From Siphonodentalium dalli (Eukaryota > Mollusca > Scaphopoda > Gadilida > Siphonodentaliidae): a stretch of 64,000 nucleotides of DNA. Below the pieces are notes generated by a model. That model was not told the origin of the DNA and made no database searches. It was given only the letters and a program-made list of their open reading frames with translations. The position numbers were made by a program, and so were the translations under genes. How positions within the stretch are numbered: position 1 is the first letter of the stretch; every line of letters starts with the position of its first letter. The stretch spans positions 125,351,605 to 125,415,604 of the forward strand of contig CP136064.1 of the NCBI GenBank assembly GCA_032622095.1, given 5' to 3'. Shown in pieces: positions 33,600-45,663 of the stretch.

Positions 33600-33792
33600 T
33601 TACAAAAACATAAGATTTGCAGGTGAATTACCTGTCTTGTCGGATATGATTTTTTTGCATAAAATTTATCACAAATGTCAATCTTTCAGATTTAAAGAAA
33701 ATTCTTGACCTGGGCATTATATCATAAACAGTAAACACTAAAATGTTACCACTGAGGCATATGGAAAACATTTACACCGCTGTAACCTACAG
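33600..33792 (+). mobile_element. diverged relative of the array MITE (right part)
   Basis: The end CATATGGAAAACATTTACACC then GCTGTAACCT matches the right terminus of the 451-bp MITE in the 49.3-64 kb array (CCTATGGGAAATATTTACACC then AGTGTAACCT). Weaker likeness extends left (GATTTTTTT.., ATGTCAA..). So the MITE existed elsewhere in the genome before, or apart from, the array. Confidence 0.55.
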
Positions 33793-35140
33793 ACCACATC
33801 CCTCATCTAATCATCACCAAACTTCATATGGATCTTCGGGTGACCACTAGATGAGAATCCTCAATTATTTCGAATTGCATTTAAAACATGTGTCATCCAC
33901 CGGCAGCCATTTTGGATTTTACTCTTTGCATGTCTAAATCCTTTGGCACACCCTTCAGAAAACATGCCGTTAGTGGTCATCTTGGATTTTAAATATGTCT
34001 ATTCTTGATGAAATACTTAGACATTTCAACTTTCCACAGTCCTAATTGCTCTATTGACTGTAACACATGAAATTATATCTCTTCAAGTTGAGCCACAGTG
34101 TATAGGTAAAACTAAATTTTACTTACCATATATGGCGTACACTTTATTGATGACTGATACGATATGTTTATAGAATAAATGACAGCCTTGAGGAACTTGT
34201 CCCAATCATTTTGCTCACTGAAAAGAAATATATATATATAATATCACTACTTGAAACAATTGACAGCAAATTGGCCACAGCAACGCACCAGGCACTTAAT
34301 CTACATCAAATGTATCCGAATTGTCATAATAATCTAGAGTAGCAATAACAAGAGAGGGTAGCAATATAATAAAAATATGCAACATATAATTATAACTGTT
34401 ACTAGACATGATACTTTTTAGCTTAACTTTACTTTGTAAAGTTTGAGCTATAGTCGTGAGTTGGCATCCATCGTGCATGCGTCCGTCTGTCAAAAATTCT
34501 CTTTGGCTTACACTACAGGCTGCACCCTTCATTCGATCATCACCAAACTTCACATGAAACTTTGGAGTGACTCTAGATGGGAGCCATCAATTTTTTTTCG
34601 GAAATTTGTTAAAAAACATAGCCACCAGCAGCCATTTTGAATTTCAAATTTGAATCCATCGGCACACCCTGCAGCCCATATTTATTGGAAAAAATGTTTT
34701 GAAAATTTACAGGCTTGTTTACGATCACCTCTAGATGGGAGCTAACAAATTTTAGCAACTTTCGACGAAGAACATGGCCACTGGCACCCACCTGGAGTTT
34801 ACTCTGCATGATTAATACCTTTGGCCACATCCCTCATCGGATTATCATCAAACTTTATATGGCTCTTTGGGGTAACCTTTTTTCCAAAGTTTGTTGAAAA
34901 AAAAAACATGGCTGCCAGAATCCATCTTGGATTTTACTCTTTGCACAACTTAATCCTTCGGCACACCCTACAGTTCACATCCCTAATCCGATCATCACCA
35001 AATTTCATATGGATCTGTGGGATGCACTCTAGATGAGAGCCATCGATTATTCCCAAAATTAGTTAAATAATATGGCTGCCAGTGCCCATTTTGGATTTCA
35101 AATTTGAATCCATCTGCACACCATGCAGCCCATATTTATT
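33780..35140. repeat. dispersed repeat family C (AACATGGCTGCC type), intronic copies
   Basis: Several diverged copies of blocks such as CATCACCAAACTTCATATGG, GCAGCCAT(T/C)TTGGATTTTACTC and CTCTAGATG(G/A)GAGC. The same family fills 41.0-44.3 kb. Exon 4 of the integrase-protease gene (34127-34217) lies between copies. Open frames here are repeat-derived. Confidence 0.7.
34127..34217 (-). CDS. integrase-protease gene, exon 4 (end of catalytic core)
   Basis: 91 nt with an acceptor (TTTTCAG) and donor (ATATG|GTAAGT). With the one-third codon supplied by exon 3 it reads SEQNDWDKFLKAVIYSIN followed by SYQSSIKCTPYM, the 'W...L....ff..N.s.h.stg.tPf.l' segment that ends Gypsy/Ginger cores. The phases join cleanly (exon 3 leaves two bases, this exon completes the codon and ends in phase 0). 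Confidence 0.75.
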
Positions 35141-35389
35141 GGTGAAACGTTGCAAATTAATATAATTTCATCTTTCATCTTTTCAATACCTTTATTGTAC
35201 CTCTTTGGCTTTCCTTCTTCTTTATCATTCTATATGTTCAGCAAAAAATAAACTCAAGTTACATTAACATTGACCCTTTCATTTTATATATTTGTATTGA
35301 TATTATTCTAAAGTTTTACCTCTTTAAGGGCTCAAAGACCAATTTTTATGGACACTTTGGAAGCGATCTTGGATTTTCATATGGCCATC

Positions 35390-35527
35390 TGTTGTGTTGT
35401 GTACTCATATAATATTGGGTTGAGTGATGATGTTAGAGATATGATGTGTTGTGTACTCATATAATATTAGGTTGAGTGATGATGTTAGAGGTATGATGTG
35501 TTGTGTGTACTCATATAATATTGGGTT
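35390..35527 (+). repeat. short tandem repeat, about 60 bp period
   Basis: GTGTACTCATATAATATT(G/A)GG recurs at about 35399, 35452 and 35508 with GTTGAGTGATGATGTTAGAG between the copies. Confidence 0.8.
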
Positions 35528-36051
35528 TCATATGGCCATCTGATTTTTCCATACTACGTGACAAATATAATAGGAACACAAGTTATTACTATCAACATAA
35601 TCATTACATCATCTATTCATAATCATTTTGTGTTGATTACGTTAACGGTATTCTCTCAATTTGTCATTACTTTTTTAAATCGGGGCGCAATTTTAAATAT
35701 TTTCAATTTGTCAGCCATATTGGATTCACAGACAGCCATTTTGGATTTTCATGCCACGTGACCAACAATTACGAGGAGAATAAAATAGTGTCCAGAGAAT
35801 TGGATCCTCAAGGAAATAACTGTTTACTTCTTACCGCAACTAATCAATCTATTTTTAGCAATATTAAGGCTGTTAGCAGGATAACTTGTAGAACATCAAC
35901 CGATTCCTTTCATATTTGGTATATGGATCTTCCACAACACTAATCAACCAATATCAATTAATTCTGACAGATTTACCTTTTAGGCAAAAAACTTGACCCG
36001 ATCATCATTAAATGAGTTTGAAGTGCAACTATTATAAAAATATATTCTCAC

Positions 36052-36182
36052 CTGTTAAGCAATTTTGCAAGTGATTTTTTCACATTTTTGTTTGTACTTT
36101 CTGCCTGGCCATTCGTTTGTGGGTGGTATGCTGATGAAATAGAGTGTTTTATTCCATATGATTTTAGCAAGTTCTTGTTAGT
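36052..36182 (-). CDS. integrase-protease gene, exon 3 (catalytic Glu)
   Basis: 131 nt with an acceptor (ATATTTCAG) and donor (AACAG|GTGAG). It encodes NLLKSYGIKHSISSAYHPQT followed by NGQAESTNKNVKKSLAKLL. This is the H-P-Q-(T/S)-(N/D)-G-x-x-E block with the third catalytic residue. Spliced to exon 2 there are exactly 35 residues between the second Asp and this Glu, the canonical D35E spacing, which strongly supports both splice sites. Confidence 0.88.
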
Positions 36183-36709
36183 CTGAAATATCGAGATATT
36201 TGGAGATTAGTTGATTTTATACATTTTATTCTATTTCAGGAAATCAAATTGTGGAATGGAATTTCTTTGTTACTCAAATTAACTGAATAAAGATGATGAA
36301 AATGGTACAAGTCAGGATTCAGAACTGATATCCAAAAAGGGTAAATTCATATGTTATCTATTCTTAACTTCCTCATTATATAAGCTATGGTCTTGGGGAT
36401 TGTGGGGTACTACTATATAACAAGGAATACCAAGCACACAGAAAATAATAGTATAGGGGACAAGTCCTTGAATTTGACCAATATAGTCCTTGAATAATCC
36501 TTGAATCAATTTATCGAAAAGAACAATAATTAACTGCAGCCAGCGAACTTTGTCCCAAAGAGCAGCGCGTCGTCATTGCACGTGACGATAGTATACGTGT
36601 CTATTACTCTTGAATATTACATAGGAAAATAGTGCTAATCGTGTGATAAAATAGTGTCAGCATGCTTATTATACTCCCCCTCCCCCCCTATTTTTTAAAA
36701 GATACTTAC

Positions 36710-37015
36710 CTCATTGACAAATTCTCTACCTTGATCGCTTATCATCCTCATTGGTGGGCCATAATGATAGATCAAATTTGAAATTACTGCTGCAACGCTT
36801 ATTGCTGACTTGTTCGGAATGGCTTCGGCATAAACATACTTTGTGAATAGATCAGTCATCGTGCATATGTATTTATGTCCTGCAGCAGTTTCTGGGAGAG
36901 GCCCAACCAACTCCATACCCACAACTTCCCATGGGTGGTTTGTTTCGATTGGCTTTAATTCCGGCATTCCAGTTTTGATGGTTTCCATTTTCTGGCAGGG
37001 TTGGCATTTCTTTAT
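36710..37015 (-). CDS. integrase-protease gene, exon 2 (zinc Cys pair and catalytic core)
   Basis: 306 nt (102 codons, phase 0 at both ends) between an acceptor (TTATTTCCAG) and donor (GAG|GTAAGT). It begins IKKCQPCQKM, the CxxC half of the H2C2 zinc site, then GMPELKPIETNHPWEVVGME, LVGPLPETAAGHKYI and finally ISDQGREFVNE. The W-x-x-V-G-x-D-x-x-G-P-L motif has Glu (codon 36913-36911) where the first catalytic Asp is expected; the second Asp is present. A Glu there is unusual for active integrases (family knowledge) and hints at lost or altered strand transfer. Confidence 0.88.
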
Positions 37016-37614
37016 CTGGAAATAAATACACTTTATTAGAATAAGAGAGAGGAATGCTAGACTTACACCCTATGTATATTAATTTTTTTCTCTTCATATG
37101 GCTTTTATTAGTCATGTATCAGTTATGGCTTCAGTTGAATATGGGTAATATCAGAAGCTGTTTAAAAGATGGGTTATGTTAATAATGGTCAAGATGACTC
37201 AAGAATAAGCCACCACCAACTCTTTAACACCTCATTTGATATGTCTCCTGAATACTTGTGATGTTGCCTACCGGTTTTGATAATGGGCAAATGCCATGTT
37301 AATTAACATTCAAAATCTGGAATCAATATGACTGAAATGTTCATTTGAACTAGAAATAAACTGATTTGTTACAGAAACATGACTTAAACTATGATGAGAC
37401 ATCAAAGCGATATATGGCATCAAAACTTGAGTAAATTTCATGTTACCACCAAAACACAAAGTGCAGCTTAAAGCTATACACAGAATTTTCGCACTTTTAT
37501 TTAAATCATTGACTGGTCTACTTTATCAGCTTTCGATATATATTTGAACTTTGAATCCATCACCGCTCCCTGCAGCCCACATTTATTGGAAATAGTGCTG
37601 GGTGGTTAACCGAG

Positions 37615-37875
37615 AAAACAACTATGTTCAGGTTTAAAACAATATTCTCATATAATTCATGTGTTGCCAACTGGTGTGTCTTCATATTGAGTAAAGTTTA
37701 TCAGTGAACACTCACTAATTCTTTAGGATATATTTATAGCATGCTATGTCGGTACCTTTCTATTAATTGATCATTATCGGCATCATGCAATTGCGCAACT
37801 TTTAACTGGCTTTTAATTTTTCGTATGCGAAGATTTTACGAACCTAAATAAGTTCAAGTTTATTACATATGGCTT
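37615..37875 (-). repeat. long inverted repeat partner, right copy
   Basis: Reverse complement of 23217-23470 with matching blocks in the same inverted order (GGTACCTTTCTATTAATTGA, GCATCATGCAATTGC, AAGATTTTACGAACCTAAAT, ATATGGCTTTTGAATG). It lies in intron 1, so the two copies enclose exons 2-7 but not exon 1. Confidence 0.75.
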
Positions 37876-38115
37876 TTGAATGTGATCGATGCTCGGAGCG
37901 CCTGTTAATAAAATTAGCAACTTTAGACATGTGTGTTCAGAGCTCAACTAAAGTGAGAATGCTCAATCTACACTATGAAATTTAGTACCGGTACTGAAAG
38001 ATAATTAGTTAAGTCGCTAATTGTTATTGTCCCACTATGCACTTCATAACCAGTATGTTTGTGCAAATGAGCTTGCAGGCGACTAAATACAAAATTTACC
38101 CAATTTTTTAATTAA

Positions 38116-38362
38116 CCCTTTCATAACTGGAGTGTTGGTGCAGCATTAAATATATTGTGCCAGTACATTCTCTTATATATGCGAGTGTCCCATAGGAAGC
38201 CTTGCATATATAAGACAATGCAGTGGCTTACAAGGTCAAGGTAAATATTGTTAGGCCAATGCATTCTCTTATATATGGAAGGCTCCCTGTGTGAGACTCG
38301 CATATATAAGAAATGTATTGGCACAAGGTTTTTTTCAAAAGGAAGCTCTAGTTATGAAAGTG
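38116..38362 (+). mobile_element. piggyBac-like MITE family A, best-defined copy
   Basis: 247 bp, flanked by TTAA at 38112-38115 and 38363-38366. The left end CCCTTTCATAACTGGAG and right end CTCTAGTTATGAAAGTG are inverted repeats with two mismatches. A CCC.. terminus and TTAA target duplication fit piggyBac. Inside are repeated TATATAAGA(G/C)AATGCA palindromic blocks. Confidence 0.88.
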
Positions 38363-38610
38363 TTAAAACTTTTGGGAATTTATATACATATCACCAGATG
38401 TTTGGCAGCATTAGATATTAAGTATTGAGTTAAATGTATGTTCCGGTTCACACTCAACCATAGATCACTTTTGAAGATATTCTGAAATTTTATATTATGA
38501 CCACTTTTGTTAAGATTAACGGTATATAGGGGCTTGACTGTTTGACATTATGAATGTAGAACTATAAATGTGCGTATATGAGATAAAGAACTAGTGTGAA
38601 CCATACTCAC

Positions 38611-38807
38611 CCAGTCCTTAACATACTCTGTGATATTACTCCAGTAGTAACACCGTTCAACCTTATGTTGTGTAATTCTTATGCCTCTGTGGCCACCTGT
38701 CACTGGGTTGTTGTGCCATTCTTCCGTGGCCTTTTGTTTGTCTTCATCGTTGTAAATGACAAGCCTCTTTTGTCCTCCATCCTTTCCCGTATAATAGAGT
38801 TTGTTTT
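38611..38807 (-). CDS. integrase-protease gene, first exon seen (zinc His pair)
   Basis: 197 nt with an acceptor (ACAAACAG above 38807) and a donor (TGG|GTGAGT). It encodes YYTGKDGGQKRLVIYNDEDK, then WHNNPVTGGHRGIRITQHKV and CYYWSNITEYVKDW. H-N-N-P-V-T-G-G-H is the His pair of the integrase H2C2 zinc-binding domain; the Cys pair is at the start of exon 2, about 30 residues later, as expected. It ends in phase 0, matching exon 2. Earlier exons and the start codon must lie at higher coordinates but were not found among the repeats there. Confidence 0.8.
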
Positions 38808-38829
38808 CTGTTTGTAGTAAAAAAAAAGA

Positions 38830-39454
38830 GTTTTCAAGATTTATTCAGGGTTTCAGGTGCAACAACATTTACAATATGTAGTATTTTATTAATAACTTAC
38901 TATTTCAAACTACTGATTCAGCCATGATGTCACACATGGGTGGGAAATTATAAATTGGCCACAAATAAGCTGCAAAATCTAATTAATTCCCAGCTCCCTC
39001 CACCCCACCCACTCAAATGAAACAAGCAGTCGGAGACGGCAGTATCCCTCCCCGAAATGAACTTTGGGGAAGTGCATTCTCAATAATGTTTGTGTTCTCC
39101 ACCAAAATGTGCAGTTGGGGAAGTGCATTCTCAACAAGAGGAGGAATTTTTCCAAAAAGCCTGGCTTGCGCAGGGGGAGGGGGTCTGGAAAAAAACTGCA
39201 CATATAGGGTCCAAAAAAAAAAAATCGGACCCCGATGGGCCCACCACTGCATTTGTGCTTCACATTTAGCTTTGTTACTAAAGTACCAACAGTAATAGTT
39301 GGATTCAGATATCTTTGGAATAGTGATAGTTCAATATGAAGGGAAAGGATACAATGGGTTTTATCCATTATCTCCTTAGATGGACCTTTTTAGATTTATA
39401 AAGAACAAAATTTTCTGTCTATACACATAACAATTTTCTAGTATTGCACACTCT
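38830..39454. other. no gene recognised; short local duplication
   Basis: A 45-bp segment containing TTGGGGAAGTGCATTCTCAA occurs at about 39063 and 39114. Otherwise nothing identified. Confidence 0.5.
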
Positions 39455-39458
39455 TTAA

Positions 39459-39954
39459 AGGTACGGTTGGCCTTGGCGGTGGGTATCCTGTGAAAATATT
39501 TCCACCCGTCAAAAACCGCCATAAACAGAAAGAACATCAAAATGTAGACAGACTTTGTCCGTATACAAATAAGAAATATCGCATAAAAAGTATGTTATTG
39601 TCAAATGTTTCACCATTGTTATGTAAACAAAAGCATACAAAGTTACTTTTCTGGTGTTTGTTTATATTGTGATAGTAAACATAAAGAGCGTTCTTTGTTC
39701 CTGAATTCCTGATATGGAACTAATAAAGAGCGTTTATGCCATGTGTGTGTGTTATTAGCCAGTAGCATTGTGCTGTCTTCTGTAACACAACCAGGCCCTT
39801 GCTTAGGTAAAATATAGTAGGTCTTTATGATAACATGCTGTTTACGTGATGGTCATGGTACATATGAACGAAACTGTATGCGTTTTAATGTTTTTCTGTT
39901 TACGGTGATTAGAACAAATATGAATATTGTTGACAACTAAGGCCTCACGTACCT
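39459..39954 (+). mobile_element. TTAA-flanked MITE family B, solo copy
   Basis: 496 bp with TTAA at 39455-39458 and 39955-39958. Termini AGGTACGGTTGGCC and GGCCTCACGTACCT are inverted repeats. It matches 9246-9740 almost along the full length and so defines the single-element structure of that palindrome. Confidence 0.88.
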
Positions 39955-39958
39955 TTAA

Positions 39959-41070
39959 CTGGGTGTCAGGGTATATGCCATGCTTGGGCATTGAACTTGT
40001 ATAGATCCATATATATGTCCAATCATTTGAAGACAACTCATATTCAAATATGTGGTTTTAACTATCCCCCCCCCCCATATGTAAATGACAATGACCTAAT
40101 TATAAGAGGCTTGTAACTTGGGAACCTTTATTTAATCAGTGTTTATTTCTATCTCTTTCAGGTAACAAAGGATGCATGAAATGCCAACAAAGCTCTGCCG
40201 TAAAAAGAGTGGCTTCAAATCTCATGAATTATGTTTTTCCTTCAAAGTCACAAATGTTTTTTTTTTATCATTGTCCATAACAGCTTGGGATATAGATTGA
40301 TGCTGTTTTAAACCAAGTCCCATTCAGTTACTCATCATTGAAAAGATGTACTACATTCACATGTGGCATTCACTTGAACTCCTGAAAGTGATTAATGATG
40401 TGACATGATATGTCCGAGATTAATATGTTTTCAAAATTCAATATCAATACTGTGAAAATTGTAAAGTGATGATACAATCATCTAATATATTGTTTGTATT
40501 CATTTTATGACCTGTTCACTTATAAATCTCTTTAACATTCAACAGACCTCTGATATATGCATGTTTGATATCTTCAAGCTTGGGAAAGGCTCTATGTTCG
40601 TATGTGCAAAGCATCCATTTGATCTAATCTGAAGATTTACAAGCAACATAACTCCTACCAACAATTCTGGGCACAAAGTCTGCTATAGAAGAGTAATGGG
40701 ATAGGACTCTGTCAAAACAGCATAATTCAAACCGATATCCTTAACTGTTGTGGACTGGGACGACTTGGTGTAATATACTTGGGAAAAGACAATTAAAAAT
40801 GGCTCCTATTTTGTTTTGATAAAACATTTCATCTTTTGAGTTATTTCAATATTTTGAGTTCCAGTGGTTATTCTATGTGCTCGTGCTATTATGCAACTGC
40901 TATTGCAAGGGAGCTAACTTTAAAATAACCCATTCTGTACTAAATTCTCATTGACGAGTAGTTCCCATTGGAAATGTTCACATAATAAGTTCAACAAATG
41001 ACCATAGGTTGTTTGTTAAACTTATTATCTGAACAGTTGCCACCAATCAATAGGAATCCTCAGCATTTTT
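39959..41070. other. no gene recognised
   Basis: AT-rich sequence without supported coding frames; a poly-C run at about 40067-40075. Confidence 0.5.
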
Positions 41071-44000
41071 AGCTCAACTTCAAGAAAATTGAGCTATTGG
41101 CATGGGTTGGCGTCCATTGTCTGTCCTGTCAGAAATTTCGTTAGCACACCCTGATTGTCACTTAACTTCATATGGATCTTTACATTGACCACCAGATGGG
41201 AGCTATCAAATATTTGTCTGTCCGTCCATACATCACACTGTTGAGTACCTTCATCCCAGAGATTTGAAACTTCAAAAGATTGTTGCCCATATATTGAAGA
41301 TGTGCAACATGTATATAGATGATGGAAAAATTATTTTTTTGATGGAGTTATACACCATTTTTTCGACTTGGAAAATTTCAACATTTTTTTAAATTTTCTG
41401 TATGATGGCCCAGAATGTAAAACATTTTATCGGAGGATATGATATCTTTTCTTGGGGTTGTCCAAATTGTTATATCCAGCAATATCTATCAGAATTTAAT
41501 GAGCTAACTTCAGCTTTGATGTGCTGCCCATATTAAGGCTAACATTGATGATTTTAGAAATGATGGAGTTATGCCCCCTTTAGACTTGGAATTGACATAT
41601 TATCTTAATATCTGGATGATAACTTCAGAATTGTTTATTTGGCTGTTTTCAGATATGGCATGTGGATCATTCATTTTAATGAATATAGGTAAAGTTTGAA
41701 TATGGATTTGATTCAATTAAAATTGTCAGAATGATGCCCCTTTTTTACTCTGCATATGTTGTTTATCTTCTACGTTTGTATGTTCACTAAAGTTATTGTT
41801 ATCTGATAGCTTTCATTTTGTTGTGTTGTTTAATCTCAGAATAATAAATAGATTTATTATTTGTCTGGTCATATCATTTGTAAAAGATATACCAACTGAT
41901 TGCACACGCTGGTGTCCAATAAAATAAAACCAGGTTCATAAAAATAAAAAGTTGGGGGAAAAAACACCCCAAAATGTCCTTTTTGGAAAAGAGTCAAGAC
42001 CATGGATTCATAGGGACATAATAGTCAATGTTCATGACAAATTGATTGGAAATTCCTTCATAGAATCTTAACCTAGTCTACTCAAAAGTCATGAGTAACG
42101 AACATCTATTTATTGAGTTCCATATATATAACCTGATATAGGACATTTCTTCACACCAGTTTTGTATCACAGTTTTGCTAGAACATGCCATGAATCTCTA
42201 CTGTGGCCCATAGAGATCATATTCCATAATTACAATTACCTATGGAATTTCTATTGGAGTTAGTAATTCAATGTTGCGATATATGCTCACAGAAAAGCAA
42301 GCAATCTCAAGATGTCACCACCCCCAATGTGAAGTAGATTATTGAGGAACAAGTATTAACATAGAAATATATATTCCCCATCTTGTTTTGTTTGGTCGAT
42401 GTTCTAAAGTTCCAGGTCAGAACATCAAAAAGTTACCAGGTTTTTTATGATGGAATATGATCTCAACGGATGTTAACTATGCAGAGTACATGTAGATGTT
42501 CCTGGCATGATCTAGTTTGTAGCCTGCATGTGGAATTGGAACATTATACCCATGCAGGAACCCAATTGCATTGTGGGATGTGGCGTCGTTTGTACTGGAT
42601 TCAATTTCCCAGGTTACAAACCTCGAGTTTAACATGGCACAGCATTTAATCAAGGGTACATCACATTCAGTCGCACATCTGCGTTTCAGCAAGGTCTCGT
42701 ATAGATTTGAACACATATCACATTCAGATGTAATGAATCATTATGGATCACAACATGAATGCACATTCTACAACAACAAAAAGTTCCTGAAATTGACTAT
42801 TTTATTAAGTACAGTTTACAACTCTTCTAGGCCACAATTCCAGTAGCAACTTATTATTTTTATGTCTACCCATACCATAGTATGGTACACATAGTGTCAA
42901 CATCCGTCTGTCTGTTCCTAGACACTTTATGCATGGTGCGATAACTCAGACATTTTCTATCTGGATTTGTATATAAGTTTCTCAGCCCAAAATACATATC
43001 AAGTTTGAATATGAGTATGATCCAATTTTGTTTAACGGAGTTATGTCCATGATTCGACTTAGAATTCATGCATGCTGATATAACTCAAAAAAAGTTTTTA
43101 TCTGATTGAAACCAAATTTGGTATGCATGTTTCTCAGCTCAAAATACAGATCATGAAATTTGTCACAGATGTTAATATTGACATGTAAATAGGAACGAGT
43201 CATTTTGGGATCATTCGACAAAAAACATGGCTGCCAGCAGTCATCTTTGATTTCAAAATTCAATCCATTAGCATGGGCTACAGGCCATACTGTATGTCTG
43301 ATCATCGTGAAATTTGTCATTTATGTTAAAGGTACTCAATCCGTAAAGAGGGTCCCCATCTCAACAGATTCCAACAACAACAATCCGATCAGACGGTCCT
43401 ATATTACTATTTCTTTGGCTTTGGGGGTAAAAAATATTTGATTCGAGTCGAGGAACCCATCAAACAAAGCTCAAAGTTATTAGATATCGATTTTTGAAAT
43501 TTGTTATGTTCTCGAGATGAGTACTAATAATTGCCGTCAATTTCGTATCCTGCTCGAGATTTTTACACCAAAACTCTATTCAAACAGACAAGGATGGATA
43601 ACTCTAAAATCAAGTGGTAATAAAAACGCAATTTTGACTGAGATCTGGGCCAGAAAGTATTCCCGATAATGAAAAATAATAGATTTCTAAAATTGATATC
43701 TAACAAATCTGAGCTTTGATGGGTGACTTCCTCGACTCGAATCAAATATTTTTGACCCCCGAAGCCATTGAAATAGTAATTGAGAGGAGTTTTATCGGAT
43801 TGAGTACCTTTAATATTGACATACAGATGGGCACAAGTTATTTTGGGGTCGGTCGGCCAAAAACATGGACACCAGCAGCCATCTTGGATTTTACTCTTTG
43901 CATGACCAAATCCTTTGGCACGGGCTACATGTCATATCTTTTGTCGGATCATCATGAAATTTGGGATGAATCTTAATATTGACATGTAGATGGGGACGAG

Positions 44001-44312
44001 TCATTTTGGGGTCATTCGGCCATAAAACATGGCTGCCAAGTTTTACTCTTTGCATGAATAAGTCCACTTCCCTCATCCGATCATCACCAAACTTCATATT
44101 AATCTTCATATTGATCTACAAGATGGAAGCTATCAAGTGTTTTTGAATTTCATTTGAAAACATAGACATCAGCAACCATCTTGGATTTTACTTTATATAT
44201 CTCTTCATGTTGATAATCTGGTATTACTTAGACCTTTCAACTATCCGCATTCCTAATCCTCTTCATTGACTATAACACATAAAAGTATTACCTTTCCAAG
44301 TTGAGCTACAGT
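41071..44312. repeat. dispersed repeat family C cluster
   Basis: It begins with AGCTCAACTTCAAGAAAATT and ends near CCAAGTTGAGCTACAG, which is the complementary orientation of the same AGCTCAACTT motif. Inside are several diverged copies of AACATGGCTGCCAGCAG, CATCTTGGATTTTACTCTTT, CATCATGAAATTTG and TTAATATTGACATGTAGATG. It could be one composite element or several tandem insertions; I cannot decide. No protein-coding content recognised. Confidence 0.6.
43330..43809. mobile_element. TTAA-flanked MITE family D, inserted in repeat family C
   Basis: 480 bp with TTAA at 43326-43329 and 43810-43813. Termini AGGTACTCAATCCG and CGGATTGAGTACCT are perfect inverted repeats, and complementarity continues inward (ATATTTGATTCGAGTCGAGG against CCTCGACTCGAATCAAATAT). 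Two related family C copies at 43171 and 43973 show the uninterrupted site GAT/AT(C/G)TTAATATTGACAT. Confidence 0.9.
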
Positions 44313-45663
44313 GTCATTGACACTCATTCTAAATAGCATCTAAAACTCTCCAGATGGAACCTTTTTTCAGAAGAAGTGGTTGAAGGGGCAATAATAACTT
44401 GGATTTGAAACTATTAACAGGAAACCGATGTCATTTATGTATGCAGTAATATAATATACAATGCAAATGTCAAATACATTCATAAAATTTGAAGAACAAT
44501 ATTGTCCATTTTCCATATTTCAACTTGTTGTCTGGCTCTTGTGTTTTAGCAATCTCTGGTTTTCTCAAAGTTGCACACTTCGTCTGGAGGGGGAAAAAAA
44601 GTTAAAATATAAAATTTTATGCATTTGTTGTGTTAAGAATTGGAAGCAGATTATAATCAATCACACTCTATAACTCGACCAACATCATCCATGCTAATCC
44701 GCTCTCCAACCATACCTATATAGCTATTGGACAACCATACTTATTTGTCAAAAAATCAATACTTATTTTGCAAACGATAAAATGTCATGTTAATGTCAGA
44801 AGCCTTAAAACAATTGTAAAATCGGTATGCGGTTCTGCTTCCAGATGTTCTTTTAGTGTGACAGTCTTAAAAGATGACTCCCATCATCCCCGATAATCCG
44901 CTCTAAAACCATACTGAGCTATTTGACAACCATACTTATCTGTCAGAAAAATCAATACTTATTTTACTTACAAATTAAAACAAAGGTCGGATCACTAAAA
45001 TAAGTATGCAACTCCATTGCCATATTTGACCTTTTTGTATGATTATCTAGATGAAAATGTTCCTGCTAATCCCTCTCCAGTCTTCAAAATACCTATGTGA
45101 CAACCATACTTATTTGTCCGGAAAATCAATACTTATTTTTGCAAACGAAAAAATGTCTTGTTAATGTTAGAAGCCTTAAAACAATTGTAAAATCGGTATG
45201 CATTTCTGGTTCTAAACGTTCTTTTAGAATGATAATCTTAAAAGATTACTCCCCGATAATCGGCTCTCCAACCACACCGAACTATTTGACAACCATATTA
45301 ATTTATCAGAAAAATAAATAATTGTTTTAGAAACGAAAAAATATTATGTCAATGTTAGAAACATGAAAATAAAACAATTGTTAAATAAGTATAATCCAGT
45401 GTTATTCCCAAATGTTTTTTAATCTTGGCCAAAATCACCCTGCTATATAACTCCTCTCCAGGTATAATGACTTATTTGACAACCATACTTAATTACTTAT
45501 TTGTCATAAAAAAAAACAATACATATTTTACGAATTAAAATACAATTTAAGAATAACTATGTAGTTCTATTCCCAAATCAGTTTGTGTGATAATCTCGAC
45601 CAAACACTATGAATCTTTGCGAACTCATCTCCAACCCATATGACAACAAAACATATTTGTCAG

